Made by a program: the position numbers and the translations under genes. A stretch of 64,000 nucleotides of DNA from Neonectria sp. B-13 (taxonomy: Eukaryota > Ascomycota > Sordariomycetes > Hypocreales > Nectriaceae): the NCBI GenBank assembly GCA_002682825.1, contig NOKP01000025.1, positions 315,746 to 379,745 on the forward strand, read 5' to 3'. Below are positions 42,102-55,444 of the stretch, piece by piece. The notes under the pieces were generated by a model. That model did no database searches. It saw only the letters and a program-made list of their open reading frames with translations, and was not told where the DNA came from. Every line of letters begins with the position of its first letter. Position 1 is the first letter of the stretch.

Positions 42102-45100
42102 TTAACTGGCACCGCCATTAATCGCGCCAGGTGCCCCGGTGAGCCCAGCCTGCTGCTGCTGCGCGAGGAGCTGAGCTTGCGCGGCAGCAACCTCGTCGGC
42201 CTTGACCATGACGCTCTGGATCACGGTTTGATCATCGGCCGAGAGGTGACCGGCAAGGGTGGCGTAGAACTGGGGCTGCTCTTGTTGCATCTCTGTAAAA
42301 TCGCGTTGTCAGAATAGTTCAACTATCTTGAGGGTTGGGTGGGACATACTCAACAGGGTACCGCGGAAGAGCTGATAGGGCTCAATCTTATCGAGGGGAG
42401 ATTCGAGAAGCACGCTGTCTTCACCGAGATCGTCCTCCTCGACGTCGTCAATCGCACGGCTGAACTTCTGGGCCTGGACAGTTAATGTCAGTGCGTATTC
42501 TGGATACCGTGAGGTAATGGCAATGCTCACCTCCTCGTTCAAGAACTCCAAGTAAGCGGTGCTTTCATCCTTGTTTTCCGAGGTCTCACCACCCTCATTA
42601 ACCTCCTCCTCTGCGTTCCAGTTGGCCTCATCATCGTCCCACTCATCCTCCTCGCCGTAGTCGTAGGTGGACTCGAGGTGGAAGTCATCTCGGAGAGCCT
42701 CTTCGCGGTCTAGATCATGTTAGAATTTCACTCACAGTCGAGGCAAACAAGATAGAACTCACTCTTCATGGCGCTGGGCAGGGTTCGGAACAGCTCAGTG
42801 ATACCCTGGAGTAGTCGTGGCCAGCCAACCGAGACGCTGGCAGGCACCTGCTCGTGGTTGAGGTTGAGCAGGGCAGAGATGGCGACAATGCAGAGCTTCT
42901 TGTCGTGGACGCGGGTAAACGAGGTCATGCTGCCGAACCACAGGCTGAAGAAGCGGTTCGTCCAGCCCTTGGTCTCGAGCACCTGGAGGGTGAGGAGGGG
43001 GTTGTAATGAATCGAGTTGATGATCATCTCCATCAGGTGAATGCGGTAGCTCTTGATCTTGACGTCCTGGGCGGCAAGAATGTTCATGGCCATGTTGATG
43101 AAGCCCTCAACACAGCTATCGATCTGACCACGCAGGCTGAGCATCATGGCCTCGGCCAGTTTGCACGCGCATATCCTCTCCACGCCTCCCTGGATGCTGT
43201 CGGTAAACATGTCCGCGACCATCGAGTAGAGGGCCTGGGTGTACTCGGGCTTCTGGGCCAGCTGGGGAGCACCGAACTGTACGAAGTTGTCTAGCGCAGG
43301 AAGCATGTCCTCAAGGTAGTACTCGGCGCCAGCCTTGAAAGTGGTGTGGATGAGCTCAAAGGCCTGCCACATGGTGGGCGAAATAGCCTTGGCAGCGAAA
43401 GTGCAGCTGTCGATGATTTCGAAGACCTCGTTGTAAAGATCTTTGCATGTTAGCCAATTTCTTCACAATTGAGTAGTCAAGTCAGAAAGACTTACCGTAG
43501 AGCTTGTTCTCCAAGGTAACCTTGATGACAGGCATGAGGACAGCCTCGATATGAAGCAGGACATCGGGGGTGCTCTCGAGGGTGAGAATTAGGGTGCCGA
43601 TAGTCTGCAGAACACCGAGGGCAGTGATGCTCTTGTCGTCGTACTCGTTGTAGACCTCGCCATCGTCGCCAACCTTGCCCTCCTTCTCCAGAAGCTCACG
43701 GACAATTCGCATATAAGTATCTCGAAGCTGCTCACTAAGGGCCACGGCGAAGGGGGTCAACTCGGTAGCAAAGACCTCGACAAAGTCCTCCATGACATTT
43801 GCCAGGGCATCGATATCGGCCTCGTTGGCCAGCTTGAGCAGCTGCTGCATAATGGTGGGGATGCTCTGCTGCATGCTGGTGCGAATGACGTCGTGACGGA
43901 TAAGGGGCTGCAGAGCGAGGGCAGCGGTAACACGGACGGGAAGCGCCGGGTCAGCCATGCAGTCCAGGATGTGGCGGTAGATGGTAAGGAGGTTGTTCTG
44001 GTCCTGGAAGTTGAGCTGCTCAAACTTCTCGATCGTGTCGCAGGCACGGGCGCGGAGGTAGCCTTGAGGGCTGGTGAAGTCGGGGAAGACATAGCGGACG
44101 AGGAAGTACTCGACCTGGTCGGCAATGGGACTCTTCTTTCCGAGGATGACGGGAGCAAGGGTGGCAATCATTCTCAGGGCACCCTCCTTGGCAACGTGGT
44201 TCTTCTTGTCATCAGAGGCCTGCTCGTACTCGTTGACCACGGCATTGACGAAAGTGAGGATCTCAAAGGTCTCCTTGCGGCGGTTCTTGGTCAGGTTAAC
44301 GAGGAAGTTGGTGGCGGCAACATCGGGAGCGGACGCCTCTTCGAAGTAGTTGAGCTTGCGGTGGAGGTACTCGTCGGGCTCCTCCTCGAACTTCTCGATA
44401 TCCTCCTCGGTCAGGCACAGGACGGGGAAGACGAAGTGGGTGACGAGGTTGGTCAAGTGCGGCTTCAGGTGCGTCCACATCTCCTTAGGTCGCACCGACT
44501 CGTCGAGGAAGACGAGAGTATAAGACAAACAGGGCCGACTGAGCCAGGACGTCTTGGCCACCCATTTCTCAATCTCCTGCAGGTAGTGTTTCAGAATCTC
44601 GGGAGCAATGTTGGAGGTGAAGTCCTTGGCAAACTGGAGGGCCTCCTCGCCCTTGCCAGGGCTCGCGGGGTTGCCGTGTCTGGAGAGAGGAGTTAGCGTG
44701 CTGTCTTCGTTTGGAAATATACCAAGCGCAGTCGTACCGAATAAAGAGGCGGTTCAGATTGAAGTAAGCCCACTTCTTAGCCTTCCACCAGTGGTGCTTC
44801 TCGCGATCGTACTGGTCACCCTGCATGGCATTGGCGGGGCAAGCCTTAGCGACGGTCTGGAGGAAGACGGTGCACCAGGCAATAGTAACGTCGTGCTGTC
44901 GTAGGAAGGGAGCGAGCTCCAACTGTAGAGGGGATTGGTCAGCCCAAATGGAGCGGGTTGAAGAGGACGAGAAGGGAAATATCGAACCCAGGTCGCATGC
45001 TTGTAGGCCTTGAGGGCCAGGTGCAGCATCTCACCGGCCTCATCGCTCTCCTGGTTTACCAGCTCATTGCAGATGGCCAGCAGACGGGGGAAGCTGGCCT

Positions 45101-46047
45101 CGACAATGTTGTCGAAGTGTTGGCGGTCGTCGCTGTCGTTCGACTTGTACCGGAAGGCGCGGCAGATGGCGAGAAGACATTGCAGACCGGCGAGGACAGA
45201 GCTGGGGGTGTTTGTGTTGAGAAGCTCGAGGGTGAAGTCCATGAACCGCGGCCAGCGGGCGGGGAAGTCATATTGAAGGATGCGCTGGAGGACGGGGATG
45301 AGCTGCTGGCGGACGAGGCCCTCGGAGGCGGCGAGGATGGGCAGGAGGCGGTCTCGGACGCGCGCCTTTTCGTCTTCGCCGATGAGGGTGGTGGGGTTCT
45401 CGGCCGTGTACGAGTCCGAGTTGTACCAGGAGCGATTGACGCGGTTCTTTACGTAGATGACGGCTGGAGGGACGAGGTCAGAAAGGTGGGATAGCGACGG
45501 TGGGGGTCGCGATGGAGGGGAGGAGAAGTTATGGAGACGTACTGGAGAGGCGGACGCTGGCATCCTGCTCGGCTTGGAGGATGTCAAGCAGACAGTCGAG
45601 AAAGCCGGTATGCTCCTCGATCTGGGAGAAAGCAAGCGTACGTCAGCATGGATGAAGGTTTCGGGGCTGGAAGCGTCGGAGGCGGCGCAAGGGATGGGGA
45701 TGAGAGTCGAGCAAGCGCCGTGCCGTGAACAGGATGATGGGGAGGTTGAAAGGGCAGACAAAGAGACGACCAGGCCTCTGAGCCACGGCCTCCCTCGCCG
45801 CCTCGGGCAACGTGATTCAGGCCGGAGCCGGACGACGGGAGCCGGAGGCTCGACGGGGAGGGAGCAGCGGACGGAGGAGGAAGAGAAGGCGGCGTGGCGG
45901 AGGGATTCTCGGGAGGACGGTCGGGAGTTGACGTTGGAGAGGGGAGGCAAAACGCACCTGTTTTAGCTGCAGCTCGGCGCGGCGTCTGTTGTCGGCATCG
46001 GGATCCAAGCTGGCAGCTAGCAAGGACCTCACGGCAGCGGGATCCAT
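42102..46047 (-). CDS. sxm1: Importin-beta-like nuclear transport receptor (Sxm1/Nmd5, importin-7/8 type)
   Basis: Nine exons are in phase: 46047-45958, 45621-45543, 45463-44988, 44922-44738, 44679-43496, 43440-42763, 42709-42531, 42473-42350 and 42292-42102. They give 1061 residues, the length of importin-7/8. The protein is a string of helical HEAT repeats. The N-terminus MDPAAVRSLLAASLDPDADNRRRAELQLKQIEEHTGF is the Ran-binding importin-N region. YVKNRVNRSW, ILQYDFPARWP, LKAYKHATW and RHGNPASPGKGEEALQFAKDF are typical blocks. An acidic stretch (GEEDEWDDDEANWNAEEE) near the C-terminus is also family-like. It carries cargo through nuclear pores with Ran; yeast Sxm1 and Nmd5 import ribosomal proteins and stress factors. 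The symbol denotes the nearest family; Sxm1 versus Nmd5 is not settled. The first intron is unusually long at 336 bp. Confidence 0.93.
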
Positions 46048-49000
46048 GGTGATCTTGGGGGCGGATGTATTTTCGAGGTCGGAGGGCGACGACGACGAAG
46101 GTGGGAAGTGGGAGAGAGGGCAGGATCTGTCAAGTCAGGTTTGGGGAGCGGCGGGCAGCGGATGGCGGGGCAGAAGCGGCGGCGGCAGCATCTACTACTT
46201 ACTACTAGTAGCAGCAAGCAGCAACAGCGGTACTCCGTACGTAGAGACAGGAGAGCAGGCACACAACAACAAAGCCTAGGCTGACACTGTGAAAACACAC
46301 ACTGCCAAAATACACACTGACAGAACACACACTGACAGAACACACACTGCCAGATATACGCAGCAATCACAGTCACAGTCACGGAGGAAGACAGAAGAGA
46401 CACACACAAACAGACCAGAGCAGCGCCAGGTCGACAGGGACCAGCCAAAAAAAAAAAAAAAAATTCCCAAGGGACGACCAACAGCCAAGTGTCGTTGTTA
46501 GTGCGTTGCCCGCGACAGGAGGGCTGCCATTAGGGCGCATCTAGGCGGGTGTTCCCCAGTGGGCGGGCAGCAGCCCGACTCGAGTCCTGTAAACCCAACG
46601 TATTATGTACCCCCAAACTCCCCCTCCGGGCAGTGTGTGACCAAGGCCAGGGCAGCAGGGACAGCGACAGGCGAATACGTCGATGGGGATTGGATTTTGC
46701 CATGGCGGCTGTGATTGGGACCCAATAGGGCTGGGCTGCGCGGGCTTGTGTGGGACAGAGGTCGGTCTGGAGGGACGCAGTTTGGTCCACGGCTAGGACA
46801 CTGATAGATAGACATCTCCTAGCCCTTTTTATGAGTTTCTGTTGGATTTCGAGGATACAGAAGACAAGCCCAACAGAGGCAGGAAACAAACGATAGGGGA
46901 GGAATTGATGGTGGCTGTTGATTTGCACACTACCTACCGCCGTAGGTATTCTAGACTCCATGGAAGAACGGATTCACGGCCCGGTCGTCACGAAGACAGG
47001 ACTTGCACTCACTTGAACTGTGGACAACAGCCCGCCGATCCGTCTCTTCTAGGGGATTAAAGCGCCTCCAAAAGCCCCAGGCACCTAATAACAAGCCCCC
47101 AAGGCCAAGGGACATGAACACCCACCCTCCTCCCTCTGGGTCTCGTCATACCGTCATTTCGTCCAACGTGAGAAGATGGATCCACACACACACACAAAGA
47201 AAACCCACCCAAAACTGTTTGCCTCCTTGACCAAATTGCGGTGGCATCGGTTAATTCCCGGAAGAGCACCCCTCGACAACCACTAACAATGAACGGCAAA
47301 AGCGACGAGGCAAAAAAAAAAAAAAAAAAAAGATATTGTGCCGCCCCGCGAAACCCAGTAAAATCGCATATCCCAGGGTCCAGCATCCCGCCGTCTCCAC
47401 CGCCTGCCCTCACCGCCTTGGTCGTCCTCAATGTCTTGTCTTGGATTTGGTGGAGGGGTGGGAGAAAGCTAGCGGAATACGAAGGATTTACCTGACCTAG
47501 GAGCTCTAAGTGGCTGGCCGGGAGAATCGAGCATGACAGCGATGACCTCAGTGAGAGACAACACTGCATACAAAGCATGGATCATGGCATTGCCAGAATG
47601 TATGCAGGGGGTGGTTCTGCTAGAAAAGCAAACAGTTGCATGACGGGTGCGCGCTCCGTCAGTTGACAAATCCGTTTCATCTCGTATAGGATGTGAGACG
47701 ACGGGTATTGGGGACCATGGTACAGTATTCTGCGGCCAGTATCGAAGGCATAAACGAATATTGCCAAGCACCTTTACGGATAGAACCCCTGGATTTACCT
47801 ATCTCAATATTGATGACTTGGGTTCCTCTTCTTCTCCTAGTGCCTCTGGCTTTCCATTTCTTTACCATATATTCGTAAACTTACCCCTACCTGCCCACCG
47901 ACTCTACGTCTCACGGACAGGTAACGCAACAACGACGTAGCTCAACAGCCCAACCCTCTGCAACAACCCTCGAGCCCTTCAGGGGCACATAGGGCATCCG
48001 TACATGATCGATCTAGCATGCCTGTCTGCATCTCCTCCCCTCACGTGGCCGCGTGTGTTTGTGTAACATTGGGCTGCTGCTTACGTGGGTTTGTGATCAT
48101 GGCATCCATGCAAGGCCCCAGAGCCCTGATCAAGTCCAGATCATGGCCGCCATTTCGCCAGTGTAGAGCATCAATTACGCCTGGAAGGACTGCAGTCCAC
48201 CCTGCTTTCATGCACCCTACAATAAAGGGTAACACTCGAGAAATCGAGGGACTCTGTCAACGGCAACCATCATCCGTTGATAGTTTATTGCTTTTTCTCA
48301 TCCTCTTCCAGAACCACCTCGCTCTTGTGGCCCAGACCAAAAGTTCCACCGGAGGTATGTAACCCTTACCTACGTTCACGATGACAGAAAACCCCGTATC
48401 AAACTCCATGGTTGTCACAGCGACTCTATCCTTCTTCTCTGTCCCTTCCAGCTCCTTCTTAATAGTCGGCTAGACCGATTATGGCATCCCAGATCCCCGT
48501 CAGTCTTTATCCCATCTCCAAACTTGGCCTTGGACACCAGTGCGTTCCGCACGAACACCGAGGCAGAAACGGCTCAGGAGTACCTGGTCTAGTCTCGGCT
48601 AGGTAATGGAAACACGATGCTGGTGTAGAGGCAAGCTGGATTGCAGCATGAATGAAACGGTGCCGCATCGCTTGTATTCCCACAATAACTTTCCAATGAA
48701 TTTGCTGTCCACAATACTAAACAAAAATACCTCCATGCAAGGCCATCGGCACCAATCCAGACAAGGGATATATATGTAAAAATCCAGGCCACTATTCATT
48801 ATAAATCCAAGATGAACGGGCAAACCAGCTAACCATCCTCCCACCCGAACCAAAATTGACATGAGTACAAATAATCCTAAATCATGGACGCGAAGCTCTC
48901 CCAAAGTGGCATCCCAGGTCGGTCCAAACAAAGTCTGGAGACGTGTCGAAACAACCGAGGCATGCTAACAAACAGGTGTTGTCCCATAAGCAAGTATCGT

Positions 49001-50435
49001 GGTGAAATCCTAGGCGAATAGTCCTAAGGCTTATTTCAAGCAAAACAATCCCTAGGAACTCGTAGTTGACATCCATATGCAGAAACAAGCAATCCGGGAG
49101 CGGTGGCTGGGAACCAATATCCAGAGTTTCAAGGTGGATGTTGATGACGAATCACTGAACTGAAGAGACACCGCGGTTCCAGAACGGGCAGGCAGACAGG
49201 CCAATCGTTACTCTGGATTTGGGCGAAAAGGGGCGCCCAGATGCCGACGGAGTCTTACCGAAGCAACTTGTCTTGCACCTTGTGTGGTGTTGGTTTCTTT
49301 CCGAGGCTGCAGCTCAACCAAGTTGAACACTGCCAGGCCGGGTGACCTGTTGCCAGTATTCTGCGCGAAGCAGAAGTAATCCAAAGAAGATAGGATCCAC
49401 GATTCAGAATGTACCAGGGGTATGGACAGTTCAATCCTCGGGAACAAGAAGTCCGAATCCAAAGGGTAGGTAAGCCAGGAAGGTCCGCAAGGAGCACGCT
49501 GAAGCAGGCCAGAACAGGTGCCACGAGGTAGGATGTGTTTGCGTCTAGCTGTATGAGTGAATACTGCTCAGTCAAATTCTGCGTTGCGAAGAAACTCGAG
49601 AATATCCGCGGCGACGAGTCCATGTAAGGGAGATAAAAAGGTGGAACGGGGGAGGATCCTTTGAGAGAGTTGGCTAATATATACAAGCTCTTTGGAACTC
49701 ACCTTGCTGTCCGGGTGCCGACATTGCCAGTCTGTATCAAGACTGTCGACGACAGTACCCGTAGAATCCCGGTTGCCAGACATGGGGAACAGGAAGAAAG
49801 CACCAGATCCAGGATACGAAAACAAAATTCTCCCATATGGCGGATCCGGACAGCAAGGTCTGATCTGATGACAACGAAAACCACCGCGGGTGCGCCGGTC
49901 GGCACACCCTTCTTTTCCCACCCAGCGCCGTGTCCCAAATGTAAAACGTGTGCAGCATGTCTCATCCATGGAAAGTAAAGGCAGTCGACGGTATCCTCAT
50001 CCGGGAGCGGGGCCCATCCACAATGCATGGTCGTTAAAAATAAAAATCCTCAAAGGGTATGCGTAAAGGTCCAGTTCCAGTTCCAGTTTCAGTTCCAGGC
50101 ATCGGTAGTAAAAGTGGCAGTAGTTGAAAATCCGGGATGTTCGTATCAGGGGTCCAGGCTCAAGGATGAAGGCAGGACACCAAAAAGAGGATATCTCCAG
50201 GGAAAACTCCTGCGAGATGCAAACTTGCAACTCTGGGTGGCACCAGCCAGAGAAAAAAAACCCGGGACCTAATCCGTGGAACAAAAAAGACGGGACGAAA
50301 GACGTCGATCCAAGGGAAAAAGCCGAACTCCATTGACCCGGTCATTATGCAGAAATCATCACACACTCGCGAGGGCGGCGGGAAGCCTCGTCAAGTTCAA
50401 AGGGGAGGGAATCGGCCTCGGTTCTCCAGAGACGC
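46048..50435. other. 4.4-kb stretch without a supported gene
   Basis: Includes the importin promoter (minus-strand start at 46047), an ACACACTGACAG-type repeat at 46293-46353, and poly-A runs of 17 (46447-46463) and 20 (47312-47331). The part near 50435 is probably 3' UTR of the RfeG-like gene. Open frames are short and unrelated to known families. Confidence 0.55.
46293..46353. repeat. ACACACTG(A/C)CAGAA tandem repeat
   Basis: About four to five imperfect 15-19 bp units, rich in CA. It lies about 250 bp upstream of the importin start. Confidence 0.75.
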
Positions 50436-51826
50436 TTATCGACGGGGGGGCCGGTGGTGTCGGTCGGAAGCGTGCCTGTCGCTTTCACGGTCACTACGTC
50501 GGCTACTCGTACCACTGGGATTTGTTTGAGTATTTGTTGGTGTCGCTGAAGTGCGAGCGCGGGGGGTTTCATCATACTGTTGTCCCTGGGCTGCGTAGCC
50601 TGGTTGTTGCTGCTGCTGTTGTTGAGCTGACTGGCCTGCTGGAGACGCTAGAGAATCAGATCCTGTTCGCAGTGTGGGCGTTGGGCCGGCATTATACGCA
50701 CCGCGACCGTAAAATGGGTCCTGGGGCTGCATCGTAGCGTACGACTGAGCACCCGTGGGAGGAACCTGGGCGGAGTACTGGAAGGGGGAAGTGGTGGCCG
50801 GATAACTCTGCTGGGACACTCCGGACGTAGTATAGACGGCCTGCTGGGAGGGAGCAGCTGAAGCAGCTTGGTTAGCATACGGGTTACTGGCGGCGTAAGC
50901 TCTCGCGTTGGAGTTGGCTCCCATAGCCGTGTAAGGGTCCTGGGCCGCCTGGTAGGCCTGGTTCAAAACAGAGCCGCCTTGGGGAGTAGAGCCGTATCTG
51001 GGATCCGTTGGGGGAGGAGACTGTGCGGTTTGCGGGTAGCTGCCGTACGCACCACCACTTGTGGGGGCATAGCCCTGCTGCGTGTATGATGAGCCAGCAG
51101 CGCCAGTGTATCCGGGGGCGCCAGTGCCAGGGTATCTGGGACCATCAAAGGCCGAGTCACGGGAGTAGGGGTCCGCCTGGTAGGGAGCTTCAGTGGGGCC
51201 ATGATGTTGACGAGACTGGTGCGTCTCGGAGTAGCGGTATTGGACTACAGGTGAGTTAGATGAGTGTCTCGCGGGAACGCCACTGGCATTTCTCGAGGCA
51301 TGAATACCTCCAGTGGTATTGCGCGATGTTTGCGCTCGTCTTTCGCTGTCCCATCGTGCCGAGTCGGCCTTGAGATCTTCAATCATGGCCTGTGAAGTGG
51401 GGCAACGTTAGCATGGTGGTAGATCACCGTTGGAAGCCGCACACGCCGAATTGGAAACATGGCGTGTTTGTTTTTAAGACGAGTTGGGACTTACTGTTGT
51501 TAAGTTCCTGTAGGCTGTGATGTAGTAGCCTTGGACACCTTGGCCGGTCTGAGGGTTCTGTGGTGGTCGAGTGAGCCATTTGATTCCGCGGTAGACAAGG
51601 TGGGACGGTGGGAGGGGTTGGGCGATAACCCAATCCCCTCTGAGCACCCGCACGGTGGAGGACAGCATACCTCGTAGTGACCGGGACGCACCAGGGCATC
51701 GTTGCCCAGGTAGCGACAGATATCGGCGGAGATGACCTCGCGGTCGATGCCATCGCGAGGCACGAAGTATTCGTTCTGTCGCGTGGTGCCGGCGGTGGGG
51801 GCCGGGTTTCGGGAGGATCTCGACAT
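50436..51826 (-). CDS. rfeG: RfeG-like transcription factor
   Basis: Exons 51826-51671, 51557-51495 and 51389-50436 give 390 residues; the introns are 113 and 105 bp. The conserved core is at the N-terminus: NEYFVPRDGIDREVISADICRYLGNDALVRPGHYE, then the 21-codon middle exon NPQTGQGVQGYYITAYRNLTT, then AMIEDLKADSARWD. I know this block from fungal proteins named transcription factor RfeG. The remaining 300 residues are disordered, rich in Gln, Tyr, Ser and Pro (YxxQ-type repeats, a run of eight Gln), and end in a basic RRSDRESDRHASDRHHRPPRR tail. It is probably nuclear; no DNA-binding domain of a standard class is seen. The chosen ATG follows a strongly CT-rich leader, although the frame stays open far upstream. 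Confidence 0.85.
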
Positions 51827-53179
51827 GGTCTGAGGGGAGCGTGGAGGATTTGACAGAGAGTTGACCGAAAGAGGAGAGGGAGAGGAGAGGGAGTGCCGAT
51901 GAGAGTAAGAAGGAGTCGTGTGGAAGTTGACGGGAGAAGAGTTGGGAGCGGGAGACGGGGAGGGCGAAGGTGGGAGAGGGAGAGAGAGGGAGAGAGAGGA
52001 AGAAAGGTCAGAAGGGGAGGAACAGGCAGCAAGTGAAGGAGGAGGAACAGAAGGAGGATGAGGAGGAAGAAAAGGCGATTGTCGGCGGTGGGCTGTGGGT
52101 GGGTCTAGGCGCTGACGAGGGGCAAGACGCCTGGAGCGACAGTGGGACAGAGCCTGGCGGCGGCTCGCTGTTGGCTGGGGGCGCCGTCTTGGTGGTTGTG
52201 GTGGAGGTGGGGGAGGTGGCGACGACGCTGATTGCTGGCGCTGGTGCTGCTGGTGCTGGTGCTGGTGCTGTTCTTGTCCTGTAAGAGCTGCTGCTGCTTC
52301 TGTCGGACGACTGAGATGGTGCTGGGCTTGCACGTCCCAGTCGAAGTCGAAGTGGTGGACCTGGTACTCCGGGTTTCCTCCTTGGTACTGGTACAAGCGC
52401 TCCTGGTCTTGCGTCTGGGTCTGGGACTGGCTCTGGTACAACTGCTGCTGCTGTTGCAGCTGCGTCGCTTCACCCTGACCTGTCGCTGCCGTGTTGCTGC
52501 CGTGAGATTGGACACGACCGTGTCCGAAGCCTGCGGGACGGCCAGCAGGCACGGCGGTGGCGGACGCGACGGTTGGGCTGGACTGGCGAAGCTGGGACAA
52601 CCATGTGTTGTTCCCTGCTGCTTGTCCCTCTCCTAGACCGAGCCCAACGTCGACATGCGGGATCTGCGTTGGGGGGTGGCCTTGGTTGACTTGGTCGTCC
52701 CGAGGGTGGAGGCCCTGACCCTGGCCCTGGGAGTGGCGGCCTATGATAGTGGACCGTTGGGCTGAGCCAGCGATGCAGATGGCCTCAGATCCTGGTCCGC
52801 TCGACCCCGACGAGGTGGCTGGACCTGTTCCAGGACTGGATTTGGGTCGTGGACGTGGACGCGGGCTGGCCAGTGGTGCACTGGCTGGTCGTGGACTTGG
52901 TGCGAGGCCTGCCACCTGGCCTGGTGCTGGGCTTCTTCTGCCTCCTCCTGTGCTTCTAGCTTGGGCTTGTTGGGCTTTGACGTGGCCGGGGATTGCGGCT
53001 AGACGACCTTGGCTTTCACCACTTCCGCCGCCCTTCAAGCTGATTGTTGTGATTGGCACGGGCGATGACGCCCTCTCCGCGCCAGTTTCTGCTGCTGCTA
53101 ATCGGAACCTTGCTTCTGCTGCCCTGGCTCTTGAGTTTCCCTCCGAAGCTGATGCTGTCGTGTTCACGTCCCCCTTCAC
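51827..53179 (-). promoter_or_regulatory. Leader/promoter of the RfeG-like gene that is open in the same frame for 451 codons
   Basis: Upstream of the RfeG start the same frame has no stop back to an ATG at 53179. The translated sequence is low-complexity (Gln, Pro, Ser, Arg, Gly runs). Near the start it is nearly pure pyrimidine on the coding strand (about 51850-52010), as fungal leaders often are. I favour a long 5' leader or promoter, but an extended protein form is possible. Confidence 0.5.
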
Positions 53180-55444
53180 GTTGGTTGCCTGAGACTCCCG
53201 CTGCGATGGTCCCGCCGTGAAAGGCGAGTCACAACGCAGCCCGCTGCGACCTTGACGTGCAATGGTGGCGGTGGTGGCCGGTCAGCCTGCCAGCTGCGCA
53301 GTCACGCAGTTAGAGCGTCTCGTGCAAAGTACCCGGCTCTGACGGGTTCTGACGTGCACTATGGGCTGGCCTTTGCTGTTATGCCGTGGTGTGACGGACG
53401 CAAATGCAAGCAAGTTTCTCTAGTCTGTCTCATTGGGGTATTCAGCTTGTGACGTGGTCCCCTGCTGTGGGCTCGAAAGAGATGGTTAAAAGTACGAGAT
53501 ACAATGTATAGATAGTTGTGAACCACGGACGTCTCAAGTCTTATTAGAGATCGAGACCACCAGACCCAAACCGCCGAGCAGTTCAGATCACAGCGTTGTC
53601 TGTGCAAGGTCAAGCCTGCTCATTGACCGTATTGCGGTCTGTGGATGCTCTGGCTAAAGCGGCAGAGTCAGAGTTGAGTCTGTGCCGTCTCGTAACAACA
53701 AGGCTGTTCCTTGTACTGGCGATGCCCAAAGCCTAGCCTCGCTTCCTACTTGTTTCCGTGGGTTGACGATGACGATCCGGGCTTCTCTCAGGAGGTTAGG
53801 CAACGCGTGCGCCGTAGTCTCACCAACACTCTTGAAGTTACGATCGACCGCTGGCTGGGATGAAGTTGCATTGTACGATGGACCTGGGCCGCTCTCGCTG
53901 AGGACTTGATGGATCAGCAATCCAGTGGCGGGTAACGGTGGCGATATTTCCAGGCTTGATCGCTGTAAAATAAAAAAAACGTTGAGCCAAGGCGTTGCCG
54001 GGCTTGGCCAAAAGTTGCCGGCGTCTGGGAACGCGTAGTTGTCTCGAACCGCGATTTCGCGGGAGGGCAAACTGACTACCTTAACTGCTCAAGGTAGAGG
54101 AACAATGAGGAGTGAATCGTGGGTGGCCGGGTATGATCTTCAACTTTCCGGAACCATCCCGTGCCGGCACTTTATATCTCATGTCAGGTATCCGGGACTC
54201 TCAACTTCAGTTGACATCGCACCGAATCACATCTCCAAGAGACACGTCTGTCGATGAGGGTCCGTCCCTCGCCATCTATGGACGCATTCTTGACTCCATC
54301 GCAACCCTTGTCTGCCGGTTGCCTGTCTCAAACGGACACCGCTTCCGTGTCTTCTCCTGGTTGCACCGTCTTATGCCCAGCCACCCGGAAGGAGTTGGGC
54401 ATCCGTCCTCCTCATGCGCCGTCCAGAGTAAGTCGTCCACCGAAGCGCTGCTCGCCGTTGGGCCCACAAATGACAGGCGACGTGTTTTCACCCTCTCTGT
54501 CTGTCATGTGCTGCGGAATTCCAGGATGACCTCAGCTGCACCCGAGGGACTGATAGAGTTCTGCCAGACTGGGTTGGTCGTCTGCAGCTCTCGTGGTTGG
54601 GTTGGGTAGCAATGCCTGGCACCAAATTGCCGCCCAATGCAGCGCTACCCGTCGCGCTCCATATGTTCGATGCCCAAATCAAAACCACCCAATCATCTCG
54701 CTCCCAGTCAACCAAAGTGAAAGGCACCCACGAAAACGTCTCCTGCATCGCAACAGATGACAGCTAGGTGGCCTTCCTGGATCTAAGTTCCTTGGCTCAA
54801 TTCACCTCCGTGCCGCTTGTCCCATTCCCCGTTTTGTAGGTCATGGGAACCTAGGCAAGTCAATAATGCTCCAGCATATCCCAATCCGCATCACCCCCCT
54901 GATGCACAGCTAGCTGCATTGCCTCATCTGTGCCGCCACAGCACCAAGGAGACGTTCGACACGAACCGCGCTGCCACGCGGATGCAAATTCCCGGTCTGT
55001 ATCATCCGTCAGGCGCCCGTCATTGTCCAAAGAGCGTTTCATTAGTCGCCCGCTGTTGCGTACCTGGTTCCACCAGTATTAAGTGACGATGACAATTGAG
55101 GTAAGGTGTCGGTGACTCGCTTCACACAACTCGTCCCGCCATCTAGCAGACGGGTCTTTGCAAAGTGATCTGAAGCACGCGGTAACGGGCCTTCATGCTC
55201 GCCGACGATTTGATCCGACCTGAGTACGTCCTCACTCGGCTCTTAGGTTGGCACTGTCAAACTCTTTTTCAACCGCAGCTGCGTACGCCTCTCCGTCGCT
55301 GCAGTCATGGTTCGATCAGCAGCGGGCCCGTCTCCAGTAGTTCGAGAGAGAAACCCGATAGGAAGTGCGACTATCACATCCGGATGGGCCGCGTCGTATC
55401 TGTGTTGTGTTCGTTTGTGCTTTGTGCCATGGTCTATCCCTGGG
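53180..55444. other. 2.3-kb intergenic stretch
   Basis: No supported gene. Open frames on both strands lack recognisable motifs. Confidence 0.55.

Noticed and set aside
43893..44696. 267-codon plus-strand frame
   Set aside because: Antisense to importin exons, with Val/Leu/Glu-rich translation typical of shadows.
52743..53192. 149-codon plus-strand frame
   Set aside because: Low-complexity antisense of the RfeG leader region.
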